64,000 nt of DNA from Novosphingobium huizhouense (GCF_020179475.1 NZ_JAILXZ010000002.1:62001-126000), one strand, 5' to 3'. Counted from the stretch's first letter, positions 18,863-27,458 are shown. Made by a program: numbers and translations. Notes: generated from the letters alone by a model not told the origin.

Positions 18863-19474
18863 ATGTTCGATGCCCGCCTGCGCCCGCTGATCGACCCACC
18901 GCTCAACCGCTTGGGAGCGTGGCTCGCTGCGCTCGGGCTTTCCGCCAACGCGGTGACGTTCGCCGGACTGGCGGTGGGGCTCGCCGCGGGTGTCGCCGTC
19001 GCTCTCGGACACACCGGGCTGGCGCTGGCGCTGGTCTGCGCCAATCGCCTGCTCGACGGCCTCGACGGCGCGATCGCGCGGGCGACGAGGCTCACCGACT
19101 GGGGCGGCTATCTCGACATCGTGGTGGACTTTGCGTTCTACGTCGCCGTTCCGGTGGGATTTGCCGTGCAATCGCCGGCGAACCTGCTGCCCGCCGTCCT
19201 GCTGATCGCCAGCTTCACGCTGACCGGGACGAGCTTCCTTGCCTTCGCGACGATCGCGGCCAAGCGCGGGCTCGAGACCAGCGCGCACGGGCGCAAGAGC
19301 TTCTTCTACAACACGGGGCTTGCCGAAGGCAGCGAAACGATCGCCGCCTTCGTCGCGATGTGCCTTCTGCCGGACCGCTTTCCGCAGATCGCCTGTGCCT
19401 ACGCCGCCCTGTGCGTGGCGACGGTGGTGCAGCGCACCCTCGTCGCCCGCGCGACGTTCGCTCAGGAACCCTGA
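18863..19474 (+). CDS. CDP-alcohol phosphatidyltransferase family membrane protein
   Basis: A 203-residue membrane enzyme. The family active-site motif is visible at about residues 65-91: LLDGLDGAIAR, then a seven-residue gap, then GGYLDIVVD, which provides the metal-binding aspartates. The members join a CDP-linked lipid or head group to an alcohol. Which one this enzyme uses cannot be read from the sequence; it is not clearly PgsA or PssA. It follows the nucleoside transporter on the same strand, and its 3' end overlaps the convergent DUF1499 gene by 13 bp. Confidence 0.88.
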   Translation: MFDARLRPLIDPPLNRLGAWLAALGLSANAVTFAGLAVGLAAGVAVALGHTGLALALVCANRLLDGLDGAIARATRLTDWGGYLDIVVDFAFYVAVPVGFAVQSPANLLPAVLLIASFTLTGTSFLAFATIAAKRGLETSAHGRKSFFYNTGLAEGSETIAAFVAMCLLPDRFPQIACAYAALCVATVVQRTLVARATFAQEP

Positions 19475-20211
19475 AGTTCGGCCAGGAAGGCGCGGATCCG
19501 CTTGGCGTTGACGCCCATGTCGGACACGCCGATGCGGCTCACCGAACGCACGTCGACAAGGCTGGCCGCCCCGCCATCGACCGGCGCCGCGCGGACCGCG
19601 ATGTCGTCGTGGAAGCGGATGTACGAAACAGACGCCGTCGCCTCGAGCTTGCCCGCGGCCGAATCCTCGAGCGCGATCTCCCAGCCCTGTTCCCTGGCGA
19701 TCCGCGCCGCATCGGCGATCACCTGCGCGGGCGCCTTGGCGATCCGAACCGGCTTGAGATCGCCGTAGGCGGCGGCGTGGAGCTTGCGCCAGTTGTCGAC
19801 CGTGCCGACGCCGGTCAGGTTGTCGGCCCGCAGCGGCAGCTTGGTGAACTGCGGCGGATTGGCAAGGTCGGTGGTGATGTCGTGGATTGCCGGCACCGAA
19901 CCCGACATCGCCGGACGCGTCACGATGAACGCCACGAACGGCGCCGACAGGACCAGCGCGAGAATGGCGCGGCCGCGGGTCGGCGTCGGGCGCCGCAGGT
20001 TGAGCACGAGGCCGATCAGGCCGAGCACGAAGGCCAGCAGCGCAAGCAAAGCGCCCAGCGCAAGGCCGCCGAAACCGACGATCTTGGGAATGATGTCGTA
20101 GCGCCCCAGGGTCAGACCGACCCCGGCGACGACGAGACCGGAGATGGCGAGCGCGCGCGCCCAGGTGCTGAACCGCCGGGTCCATTTCGCTTCGGTCGTA
20201 TTGCTGGTCAT
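19462..20211 (-). CDS. DUF1499 family membrane protein
   Basis: A 249-residue protein. Three hydrophobic helices fill the first 110 residues (ALAISGLVVAGVGLTLG; KIVGFGGLALGALLALLAFVLGLIGLVL; AILALVLSAPFVAFIV). A soluble DUF1499 domain follows (WEIALEDSAAGKLEATASVSYIRFHDDIAVR, then SLVDVRSVSRIGVSDMGVNAKRIRAFL). The family has no established function. It is transcribed away from the redox operon across a 216-bp gap. Confidence 0.87.
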   Translation of the reverse strand: MTSNTTEAKWTRRFSTWARALAISGLVVAGVGLTLGRYDIIPKIVGFGGLALGALLALLAFVLGLIGLVLNLRRPTPTRGRAILALVLSAPFVAFIVTRPAMSGSVPAIHDITTDLANPPQFTKLPLRADNLTGVGTVDNWRKLHAAAYGDLKPVRIAKAPAQVIADAARIAREQGWEIALEDSAAGKLEATASVSYIRFHDDIAVRAAPVDGGAASLVDVRSVSRIGVSDMGVNAKRIRAFLAELQGS

Positions 20212-20360
20212 TGATGCCCCTCCTGCTTGCCGTCGATCGTGCTTCCATCGTCGGACTTGTCCCCGGTCCACCGATCGGCCCGGGCTTCGCGTCCGTTTGG
20301 TCGGCCGTCGCGGCGCAATCTTACACGTACGCAGCCGATCTCCACAAAAGTTCGCGATGT

Positions 20361-20382
20361 CGAAAACGCTGTAAGGTTTTCG
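20361..20382. promoter_or_regulatory. Inverted repeat in the promoter region of the ECF-sigma redox operon
   Basis: CGAAAAC and GTTTTCG form 7-bp arms separated by 8 bp. The site lies 45-67 bp before the first gene of the operon, inside the divergent gap with the DUF1499 gene. It could be an operator or part of a promoter; no regulator is identified. Confidence 0.35.
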
Positions 20383-20427
20383 CCGATGGTGCGACCAAGC
20401 TAGCACGGATCGGGGGACACCAGGGCG

Positions 20428-21642
20428 ATGCAGCCTCACAGGCAAGCGACATACAGCCAGTGGCAACGGGCGCCGGACAGGCCGACGCGCCCCGTGCAGC
20501 TGCTTCTTGCAGGGGGTGGCCACGCGCACCTTGGCGTGCTGCGCGAATGGATCGCGAGGCCTCCGCAGGGAATGGAAACCTGCCTCGTCTCCAGCGAACG
20601 CCATGCGCTCTATTCGGGAATGATTCCGGGCTGGGTCGCCGGCGCGGTTCCGCTCGAGAGAATGCGCATCGACCTCGCCCCGCTAGCGGCGCGTGCCGGC
20701 GCCCGTTTCATCCGCGCATCGCTGGGCGCAGTGGATGCGGCAAACCGCACGGTCGTCCTCGAGGACGGCGAGACGCTGCCCTTCGACCTGCTGTCGGTCG
20801 CGACCGGCGGCGACGTCGACACGTCGAGCCTGGCCGAGCTCGGTGAACGGCTGCTGCCGGTCCGCCCGATGCACGATTTCGTCGCGCGCTGGCCTGCCGT
20901 CCGCTCGGCCGTGCGCGCCGGCCGCGGGCAGCGGATCGTCGTCGTCGGTGGCGGAGCGGCCGGCGTCGAACTGGCGCTGGCGGCGCAGCGGGCGCTGGCG
21001 GGAAGCACCGCGGCGCCGGTCGTGCTGTTGACCGACGAACCCCGCTTGCTGCCGGGCCATGCTTCGCGCGCCGGAGATTTCGCGCGCACGCGGCTCGAGC
21101 GCGCACGGGTCGAGATCGTCACCGGCTATGGCGTCGGAACGCCCGACGGCGTCCTTCTCGCAGACGGACGGCTGATCCCTGCGGCATGCGTGATTGCGGC
21201 GACAGGGCCCCGATCGCCGCGCTGGCTGCGTGGATCGGGCCTCGCTCTCGACGATGGCGGCTTCATCGCGGTCGGGCCGGACTTCCGCAGCGTGTCGCAG
21301 CCTTGCGTATTCGCGGCGGGCGACATCGCGGGCCGCGTCGACAACCGCCTGTCGCACAACCTTTCGCGATCGGGTGTCCATGCCGTCCGGGCGGGACCCG
21401 TTCTCGCGGAGAACCTCCGGCGTGCGGCGCGACGGGACGAAGCTCCGCTGCGCCATTATCGTCCGCGCCGCCACAGCCTCTACCTGATCGCGACCGCCGA
21501 TGGCTCGGCGATCCTGTCGTGGGGCCGGGCGGTGATGGAGGGGCGTTGGGCGAACTGTCTCAAGTCGCGCATCGACCGCAGGTTCGTCCAGCGCCATGCG
21601 CGGCTCGGCCTTGGCGTGGCGGGGGCGGCATGGACAAGGTAA
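20428..21642 (+). CDS. FAD/NAD-dependent oxidoreductase resembling the N-terminal domain of SelD fusions
   Basis: A 404-residue flavoprotein of the pyridine nucleotide-disulphide oxidoreductase fold, close to NDH-2-like enzymes. The FAD-binding motif is LLLAGGGHAHLGVL (about residues 25-38). SSERHALYSGMIPGWVAG and RIDLAPLAARAGARFI are typical of the oxidoreductase domain found fused to selenophosphate synthetase in some bacteria. Here it stands alone, with no SelD domain. The NAD site is IVVVGGGAAGVELAL (about 171-185), and the C-terminal FAD contact is CVFAAGDIA. The last 13 bases overlap the ECF sigma gene, which makes it the first gene of a four-gene operon. The substrate is unknown. Confidence 0.87.
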   Translation: MQPHRQATYSQWQRAPDRPTRPVQLLLAGGGHAHLGVLREWIARPPQGMETCLVSSERHALYSGMIPGWVAGAVPLERMRIDLAPLAARAGARFIRASLGAVDAANRTVVLEDGETLPFDLLSVATGGDVDTSSLAELGERLLPVRPMHDFVARWPAVRSAVRAGRGQRIVVVGGGAAGVELALAAQRALAGSTAAPVVLLTDEPRLLPGHASRAGDFARTRLERARVEIVTGYGVGTPDGVLLADGRLIPAACVIAATGPRSPRWLRGSGLALDDGGFIAVGPDFRSVSQPCVFAAGDIAGRVDNRLSHNLSRSGVHAVRAGPVLAENLRRAARRDEAPLRHYRPRRHSLYLIATADGSAILSWGRAVMEGRWANCLKSRIDRRFVQRHARLGLGVAGAAWTR

Positions 21643-22256
21643 GCCCCCGCACCCTGCCCGCGAGCCAGCCGACGGTCATCGTCATCGGCGACGAGTTCCT
21701 GCGCGCGGTGCGTCCGGACCTTCTGCGGTTTGCCAGGATGCAGCTCGGCAACGACGACGAAGCCGAGGACGCGGTGCAGGAAGCGATCGCTGGCGCGCTG
21801 CGCAACGCGCGCGCGTTCCGCGCCGAAGCCGCGCTCAAGACCTGGCTCATCGCCATTCTCAAGAACAAGGTTGCCGACATCCTGCGGCAAAGGCGGCGCG
21901 CACCCGTCAACGAAAGCCAGCTTTCCCCGCTGGCCGACGACGAGCCGGTGCCCGACCTGTTCAACCGCTTCGGGGTCTGGCGCAACGCCGCGCGCCCCGC
22001 GGCCTGGGAAGACCCCGAGGCGGCCATTCACAGCCGCCAGTTCCTCAAGGTGTTCGACGCCTGCCTCAATTGCCTGCCGCCGCAGCAGGGCCGCGTCTTC
22101 CTGATGCGCGAAGTCGTCGAACTGGCGGTGGAGGACATCTGCAGTGAGCTCGGGCTGACGACCGCGAATGTCTACGTGATCCTGCACCGCGCGCGGCTCG
22201 CGCTGCGCGACTGCATGGAAAAGAGCTGGTTCTCGCGAAAGGCGCAAACCCCATGA
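21630..22256 (+). CDS. ECF-type RNA polymerase sigma factor
   Basis: A 208-residue sigma-70 family protein with region 2 (LRFARMQLGNDDEAEDAVQEAIAGALRN, then ALKTWLIAILKNKVADILRQRRR; residues 35-90) and region 4 (CLNCLPPQQGRVFLMREVVELAVEDICSELGLTTANVYVILHRARLALRDCM; about 147-198). No region 1.1 or 3 is present, as in other extracytoplasmic-function factors. The ATG lies inside the 3' end of the flavoprotein gene, and the stop overlaps the anti-sigma gene by 4 bp. It probably directs RNA polymerase to its own operon in response to redox or metal stress, which is inference. Confidence 0.92.
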   Translation: MDKVSPRTLPASQPTVIVIGDEFLRAVRPDLLRFARMQLGNDDEAEDAVQEAIAGALRNARAFRAEAALKTWLIAILKNKVADILRQRRRAPVNESQLSPLADDEPVPDLFNRFGVWRNAARPAAWEDPEAAIHSRQFLKVFDACLNCLPPQQGRVFLMREVVELAVEDICSELGLTTANVYVILHRARLALRDCMEKSWFSRKAQTP

Positions 22257-22462
22257 ACTGCCACGACGCGACCTTCCTGCTCTCGCAGCAACGAGAGCGC
22301 GAGCTCACGCGGCTGGAGCGGCTGCGGGTCAGGATCCACGCGGTCGTTTGTCCCGCCTGCGCCCGCTTCGGCGAGCACGTCGACGCCTTGGGCGAGGCGG
22401 CGCGCAACTACGCGCGTTCGGGCGACGAACCTTCGAACGAAAGCAGGGGAGCAGCAGAATGA
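22253..22462 (+). CDS. Small zinc-finger anti-sigma factor-like protein
   Basis: A 69-residue protein with Cys3-His4 near the start and HAVVCPACARFGEH at about 29-42, giving the H-x3-C-x2-C pattern of zinc-binding anti-sigma (zf-HC2/ZAS) domains. It has no membrane segment, so any sensing would happen in the cytoplasm, perhaps by loss of zinc on oxidation. It overlaps the sigma gene at its start and the TVP38-flavoprotein gene at its end, both by 4 bp. Confidence 0.82.
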   Translation: MNCHDATFLLSQQRERELTRLERLRVRIHAVVCPACARFGEHVDALGEAARNYARSGDEPSNESRGAAE

Positions 22463-24609
22463 AGCGTTTGGCCATCCTCGTCGCGCTGGCCGCGGCGCTC
22501 GCCGCGTTCGTCCACTTCGACGTGGCGCACATGCTCACGCTCGCCAATCTCAAGGCGCAACAAGGTTCGATCGATGCGGCCTACCACGCATCGCCGGTGC
22601 AGGTCGCCGGGCTGTTCGTGCTGCTCTACGTAGTGTTGACCGCGATATCGTTTCCGGGCGCTGCGATCCTGACGCTCGCGGCAGGCGCGATCTTCGGGTT
22701 GGGCATGGGCCTCGTGCTCTCCTCGTTCGCATCGACCATCGGCGCCACGCTGTCGTTCCTGTCGTCGCGCTACCTGTTCCGCGACGCCGTGCAGAAGCGG
22801 TTCGGGGACCGGTTGAAGGCGCTCAACGCTGGGGTCGAGCGAGACGGTGCGTTCTACCTGTTTTCGCTGCGGCTGGTGCCGATCTTCCCGTTCTTCATGA
22901 TCAACCTGGCGATGGGCCTCACTCCGATCCGGGTCTGGACCTTCTTCTGGGTCAGCCAGCTGGGAATGCTGCTCGGCACCGCCGTCTACGTGAACGCCGG
23001 AACCCGGTTGGCGGAGATTTCGAGCCTGCGGGACGTCGCCTCGCCTGCGCTGCTGGCGTCGTTCGCGGCGCTCGGATTGCTGCCCTGGGCGGGCAAGGCG
23101 ATCATGGGGGCGATCAGGCGGCGGCGGATCTATGCGCGGTTCACCCGCCCGCGCCGCTACGACCGCAACATGGTGGTGATCGGCGCCGGCGCGGCCGGCC
23201 TCGTTACCTCGATCATCGGCGCGACCGTCAAAGCCAAGGTCACGCTGGTCGAGGCGCACAAGATGGGCGGCGATTGCCTCAACTATGGCTGCGTGCCGAG
23301 CAAGGCGCTGATCAAGAGCGCGCGGGTGGCCGACCAGATCCGTCACGCCGGCGCCTTCGGCATCGCGGGCGGCGAGCCCGAGGTCGATTTCCGTGCGGTG
23401 ATGGCGCGGGTCCGCGACGTGATCACCGCAATCGAGCCGCACGACAGCGTCGAGCGCTACACCGGTCTCGGCGTCGACGTGGTCCAGGGCTATGCGCGGA
23501 TCGTGGACCCCTGGCGGGTGGAGATCGCGCGGAACGACGGCACGACGCAAATTCTCACCACCCGCTCGATCGTCATCGCCGCGGGCGGCGAGCCGGTGGT
23601 GCCGCCGCTCCCCGGCATCGAGCAGTCGGGCTACCTTACCAGCGATACGCTCTGGGACGCGTTCGCGAACCTGGACCGCGTGCCCGAGCGCATCGTGGTG
23701 CTGGGTGGTGGCGCGATCGGCTGCGAGCTGGCGCAGGCGCTGGCGCGGCTCGGCGGCAAGGTCACGCAGGTCGAGATGACCGACCGGGTGCTGGCGAGCG
23801 AAGACGACGAAGTTTCGGACCTCGCGAAGGCGGCGCTCGAAGGCAGCGGGATCGAGGTCCTGACCGGGCACAAGGCGCTGCGCATCGATGGTGCAGCGCA
23901 AGGGCGGCGGATCGTCGTCGAAGGACCGCAGGGAGAGCGTGCAATCGCGTTCGACGCGCTGATCGTCGCGGTCGGCCGCAAGGCTCGCCTGACCGGCTAT
24001 GGTCTCGAGGAGCTCGGCATCGCGACCGAACGCACGGTCGTTACCGACGAGTATCTCGCCACCGAGTTTCCGAACATCTTCGCGGCCGGTGACGTAGCAG
24101 GGCCTTTCCAGTTCACGCACACCGCCTCGCACCAGGCATGGTACGCCGCCGTCAACGCGCTGTTTGGCCAATTCCGCAAGTTCAAGGCCGACTACCGCGT
24201 GATCCCGCGCACGACCTACATCGATCCCGAAGTCGCGCGGGTGGGGCTCAACGAGCGGGAGGCCAAGGCGCAGGGCATTCCTTACGAAGTCACCACCTAT
24301 CACCTCGACCACTTCGAACGCGCGATCATGGAGGGCGCCACGACCGGCTTCGTCAAGGTGTTGAGCGTGCCGGGCAAGGACCGCATTCTCGGCGTCACCA
24401 TCGTCGGCGAACACGCGGGCGAACTGATCGGCGAATACGTCCTCGCGATGAAGCACGAGCTCGGTCTCAAGAAGATCATGAGCACGATCCACGCCTATCC
24501 GACGATGATCGAAGCCAACAAGTTCGCTGCCGGCGAATGGCGCCGGGCCCATGCGCCGCAGGGACTGCTCCGCTTCGTCGAGCGCTACCACGCCTGGCGG
24601 CGCGGCTGA
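22459..24609 (+). CDS. Fusion of a TVP38/TMEM64 membrane domain and a dihydrolipoamide dehydrogenase-like flavoprotein
   Basis: A 716-residue fusion. Residues 1-215 are a TVP38/TMEM64 (SNARE-associated/VTT) membrane domain with several helices and the signature SFPGAAILTLAAGAIFG. From about residue 232 a class I pyridine nucleotide-disulphide oxidoreductase begins: FAD motif MVVIGAGAAGLV, redox-active pair in GGDCLNYGCVPSK, NAD motif IVVLGGGAIGCEL, and the dimer-domain His region HAYPTMIEA. This architecture is known as a bifunctional family related to mercuric reductase, but the typical heavy-metal-binding extra cysteines are not seen. The substrate is unknown. The gene ends exactly where the GH30 remnant on the other strand is cut off. 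Confidence 0.92.
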   Translation: MKRLAILVALAAALAAFVHFDVAHMLTLANLKAQQGSIDAAYHASPVQVAGLFVLLYVVLTAISFPGAAILTLAAGAIFGLGMGLVLSSFASTIGATLSFLSSRYLFRDAVQKRFGDRLKALNAGVERDGAFYLFSLRLVPIFPFFMINLAMGLTPIRVWTFFWVSQLGMLLGTAVYVNAGTRLAEISSLRDVASPALLASFAALGLLPWAGKAIMGAIRRRRIYARFTRPRRYDRNMVVIGAGAAGLVTSIIGATVKAKVTLVEAHKMGGDCLNYGCVPSKALIKSARVADQIRHAGAFGIAGGEPEVDFRAVMARVRDVITAIEPHDSVERYTGLGVDVVQGYARIVDPWRVEIARNDGTTQILTTRSIVIAAGGEPVVPPLPGIEQSGYLTSDTLWDAFANLDRVPERIVVLGGGAIGCELAQALARLGGKVTQVEMTDRVLASEDDEVSDLAKAALEGSGIEVLTGHKALRIDGAAQGRRIVVEGPQGERAIAFDALIVAVGRKARLTGYGLEELGIATERTVVTDEYLATEFPNIFAAGDVAGPFQFTHTASHQAWYAAVNALFGQFRKFKADYRVIPRTTYIDPEVARVGLNEREAKAQGIPYEVTTYHLDHFERAIMEGATTGFVKVLSVPGKDRILGVTIVGEHAGELIGEYVLAMKHELGLKKIMSTIHAYPTMIEANKFAAGEWRRAHAPQGLLRFVERYHAWRRG

Positions 24610-24992
24610 GCGGAGCAGGTCCCCGTCGACCGCGATCGGCGTACGGCATTGCGTGAAGGCGCACCCGTCATCGCCGAACAGAAGCGCGATGGCCGCATCG
24701 CGCTTCGCCGCCGGCAGCGCGGACAGCGCTTCCCACCCTTTCTCGCCGAATGCGCCGCCGAACCCAGCGATGGTCTGGCGCGGGGTGTCCACCCGGATCT
24801 GCGCACTGATCGGGAACAGGTTTCCGGTCGCCGGCTGCAGTTCGGGCACGGTCAGGTCATGCGCTGCTACGGCATCTCCGCGCGCGACGCGTACCATTGC
24901 GGCGCACGCGTGCCCGGTGGCGCTGCCGTCGCCAGCGCGCCGGTCGCGACAAGGCCGAGGGCTTCGCGACGGTTGACGCCTTCGCCGGTCAT
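24610..24992 (-). pseudogene. Remnant of a GH30-family glucosylceramidase-like gene (frameshifted, 3'-truncated)
   Basis: An ATG at 24992 overlaps the GH3 stop by 4 bp and opens a twin-arginine-like leader (NRREALGLVATGALATAA). That frame runs into a stop at 24867. The neighbouring frame, from about 24950 down to 24613, encodes the N-terminal GH30 signature: RQTIAGFGGAFGEKGWEAL, then AALLFGDDGCAFTQCRTPIAVDGD-like sequence. Homology then stops, because the TVP38-flavoprotein gene ends at 24609. GH30 enzymes are about 450-500 residues long; only about 115 recognisable residues remain and no catalytic glutamates. A frameshift plus deletion explains this; a sequencing error could explain the frameshift but not the missing part. 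Confidence 0.8.
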
Positions 24993-27202
24993 TGTCCGTC
25001 CTTCCAGCTGCGGGCGGCAAACCGTACCTTGACGACCGGGCCAAGCTCCATCGCGTTGGCGCCGAGGGCAAAGCCGTATTCCCCGCCGGGCATGTCCCAG
25101 CCGCCGTCCTCCCAGTCGGCAAGAAGGCGCGGATCGATCTTGACGGTCACCGTCCGCGACGCGCCCGGCGCGATCGAGACCCTCTGGAAGCCCACCAGCC
25201 GGCGCTTTGCCTCGGCCCCGCGCGACACCAGGTAGACCTGCCCGACATCGTCCCCGGCGATCTTGCCCGTGTTGGTGAGCGTGAAGCTCGCCGAAAGGCC
25301 GGAGACCTTGAGGCCGCTCCGCGCGAACGTGGTGTAGCTCAGCCCGTAGCCGAACGGGAACAGCGGCGTGGCTCCCTTTCGCGCGAACCACCGGTAGCCG
25401 ACGTCGGAACCTTCGATGTCGTAGTCGGTCGCGAGCTTGTCCTTGCCCGGCTCCGCATCACCGGCGAAGTTGGGTTCGACCCAGTCGCTCCCGTCGAGCT
25501 TTGGCCGCGGAAGCTGGGCGACGCTGGCAGGGAAGGTGACCGGCAGGCGCCCGCCGGGATTGGCGTCGCCGAACAGGACCGAGGCGATCGCATCGCCGCC
25601 TCGCGCGCCGGGATACCACGCTTCGACCACGCCCGCGACGCTGCCCAGCCACGGCATGGCGATCGGCCCGCCGGTCTCGAGCACGACGATCGTCCTGGGA
25701 TTGGCCGCGGCCACGGCGGCAATCAGCGCATCCTGGCCGTCGGGAAGCGACAGGTCGGGCTGGTCGAGGCCCTCCGTCCGCCATTCGGTGGCAAACACGA
25801 TGGCGACTTCGGCCTGCTTCGCCTTTTCCACCGCGTCGGCGATGTAGCGCCCGTCGCGGAACGTGATCGCCGCCTGCGGTGCAGCGGCCTTGATCGCCTT
25901 CAGCGGGGCAGAGCCATGATAGCTCTGCTGCATCAGCGCCGCGAACGGGCCGTCGTCGCCCAGCGAGCGGGTGGCGGCAGGGCCCTTGGCGTCGTGCACC
26001 AGGCTGGAACCGGACCCGGCCACCACGCCCGTGTCGGCATAACCGCCGATGACGGCGATCGACTTGATCGTCTTGGCGAGGGGCAGGGCGCCCGAATTCT
26101 TCAGCAGGACGATGCCCTGCGTCGCGGTTTCCTGCGCGATCCTTGCGTTCGCGGCGAAGTCGATCGCGCCGCCGGGCTTCGCCGGGTTCTTGTCCAGTCC
26201 TGCGGCGTAGATGGCTGTCAGGATGCGCTTGTTCATGTCGTCGAGCCGCGCCGCCCAGGCGGGATCGCCTGACGCCTTCGCCTTGAGCTGGTCTCCGAAG
26301 AACACCTGCTTGTCGAGCTGTTCGCCCGATTGCTGGTCGAGCCCCTTGATCGCGGCGTCGACCCCGGGGACCGCGCCCCAGTCGGACATCACGAAGCCCT
26401 TCCAGCCCCACGACTGCTTGAGAACCTTGTTGAGCAACCAGTCGCTGGCGCAGGCCTGCTCGCCATGGACTCGGTTGTAGGCGCACATGACCGAGCCGGG
26501 CTGGCCTCGCTCGATGCCGATCTGGAACGCGAGCAGATCGCTTTCGCGTGCGGCAGCTTCCGAGATCTTGACGTCGACGTACTTGCGCCCGGTTTCCTGC
26601 CCGTTCAGGGCGAAGTGCTTGATCGTGCTGATGATGTGGTTCGACTGGATGCCGCGGATGGCCGCCCCGACGAGTTCGCCCGAGAGCAGCGGATCTTCCG
26701 CAAGATACTCGAACGTGCGGCCGTTGCGGGGATCGCGCATCAGGTTGACGCCGCCCGCCAGCAGCACGTTGAACCCCTTGGCGCGCGCCTCCGCGCCGAT
26801 CATCGCGCCGCCCCGATAGAGCAGGTCGGGATTCCACGTCGCGGCCTGGGCAAGGCCCGATGGCAGCGCGGTCGCTCCGTCCTTGCGCAAGCCGCCGACC
26901 CAGGCGACGCCGAGCGACGCGTCGGTCTCGGTGAGGGCCGGAATGCCAAGCCGCGGAATTCCGGGGATGTAGCCCGCGCCCGGCACCGCTTCGGGGGGGA
27001 TCACGGTGCCGGGGAAGAAGGGCAGGGCCATCGGGCCGTGCGTGAGCAGAAGCTTCTCGTCCGGGGTCATCTGCTTGGCCGTGGCGGCTGCGCGGGCCTC
27101 GGCTGCCGCCAGATCCGCCTTGGGCGCCTCTTGCGCCAGGGCGAAATGCTGCGTCGTGGCGACCATGGCCGCGCCGGCCAAGAGGATGCGCGATGTGGAC
27201 AT
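24989..27202 (-). CDS. Exported GH3 family beta-glucosidase
   Basis: A 737-residue glycoside hydrolase. The signal peptide ends at FALAQEA (about residue 24). The (beta/alpha)8 domain contains IISTIKHFALNGQE and the nucleophile Asp in GFVMSDWGAV (about residue 260). The alpha/beta sandwich domain follows (TATQGIVLLKNSGALPL, GRLPVTFP), then a fibronectin-like domain (FGYGLSYTTFARSGLKVSGLSASFTLTNTGKIAGDDVGQVYL). It should release glucose from beta-glucosides in the periplasm. AGGAG lies 6 bp before the ATG. A GH30 gene was once coupled to its end and a TonB receptor once lay before it; both are now remnants, so this is the last working enzyme of the locus. Confidence 0.93.
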   Translation of the reverse strand: MSTSRILLAGAAMVATTQHFALAQEAPKADLAAAEARAAATAKQMTPDEKLLLTHGPMALPFFPGTVIPPEAVPGAGYIPGIPRLGIPALTETDASLGVAWVGGLRKDGATALPSGLAQAATWNPDLLYRGGAMIGAEARAKGFNVLLAGGVNLMRDPRNGRTFEYLAEDPLLSGELVGAAIRGIQSNHIISTIKHFALNGQETGRKYVDVKISEAAARESDLLAFQIGIERGQPGSVMCAYNRVHGEQACASDWLLNKVLKQSWGWKGFVMSDWGAVPGVDAAIKGLDQQSGEQLDKQVFFGDQLKAKASGDPAWAARLDDMNKRILTAIYAAGLDKNPAKPGGAIDFAANARIAQETATQGIVLLKNSGALPLAKTIKSIAVIGGYADTGVVAGSGSSLVHDAKGPAATRSLGDDGPFAALMQQSYHGSAPLKAIKAAAPQAAITFRDGRYIADAVEKAKQAEVAIVFATEWRTEGLDQPDLSLPDGQDALIAAVAAANPRTIVVLETGGPIAMPWLGSVAGVVEAWYPGARGGDAIASVLFGDANPGGRLPVTFPASVAQLPRPKLDGSDWVEPNFAGDAEPGKDKLATDYDIEGSDVGYRWFARKGATPLFPFGYGLSYTTFARSGLKVSGLSASFTLTNTGKIAGDDVGQVYLVSRGAEAKRRLVGFQRVSIAPGASRTVTVKIDPRLLADWEDGGWDMPGGEYGFALGANAMELGPVVKVRFAARSWKDGQ

Positions 27203-27244
27203 GCAAGCTCCTGCTTAGAAAAGGAATGAAGAACCGGGTGCCTG

Positions 27245-27278
27245 AAAAAATTGGGTTGCGGTCCGAAGACCGCAACCC
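27245..27278 (-). terminator. Intrinsic terminator behind the lost TonB receptor gene
   Basis: On the minus strand there is a perfect 11-bp stem (GGGTTGCGGTC with GACCGCAACCC) and a UUCG tetraloop, followed by AA and six T. It lies 19 bp after the stop of the TonB-receptor remnant and about 40 bp before the GH3 start. It is an excellent rho-independent terminator that has outlived its gene. Confidence 0.85.
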
Positions 27279-27296
27279 AGTTCAGGGTGGAGAGGA

Positions 27297-27383
27297 TCAG
27301 AACTTGACGCCGGCGCGGACGCCGTAAGTGCGCGGCGCTTCGATGAACACGCCGGCGCCGATACCGGCAGTCAGCGTTCCTCT
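27297..27383 (-). pseudogene. 3' tail of a deleted TonB-dependent receptor gene
   Basis: The minus-strand frame ending in TGA at 27297-27299 reads GIGAGVFIEAPRTYGVRAGVKF before the stop. This is the characteristic last strand of a TonB receptor, with the terminal aromatic residue. Upstream of about 27383 the frame becomes Arg-rich and resembles nothing. The lacI operator and gene begin only 50-140 bp further, so the rest of the receptor (normally more than 700 residues) is missing. The exact deletion edge cannot be placed by eye. Confidence 0.7.
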
Positions 27384-27430
27384 CCGACGGCGGTCTGTAT
27401 CCTCCGCTCGAGCATGGTGTTGACCCAGTA

Positions 27431-27458
27431 TGGCAGCGCTGTCAAGACTGCGCTGTCA
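27431..27458. promoter_or_regulatory. Two adjacent 14-bp LacI-type operator-like palindromes
   Basis: TGGCAGCGCTGTCA (27431-27444) is followed directly by AGACTGCGCTGTCA (27445-27458). Against a perfect TGACAGCGCTGTCA they have one and two mismatches. Palindromes with a central CG-rich core are typical LacI-family sites. They lie 62-89 bp before the lacI start and next to the deletion edge of the TonB receptor, so they once probably controlled both directions. Confidence 0.55.

Noticed and set aside
22459..24609. Mercuric reductase (merA) for the TVP38-flavoprotein fusion
   Set aside because: The CxxxxC pair is shared by the whole disulphide-reductase family. The heavy-metal N-terminal domain and the C-terminal vicinal cysteines of MerA are not seen, and no mer genes are nearby.
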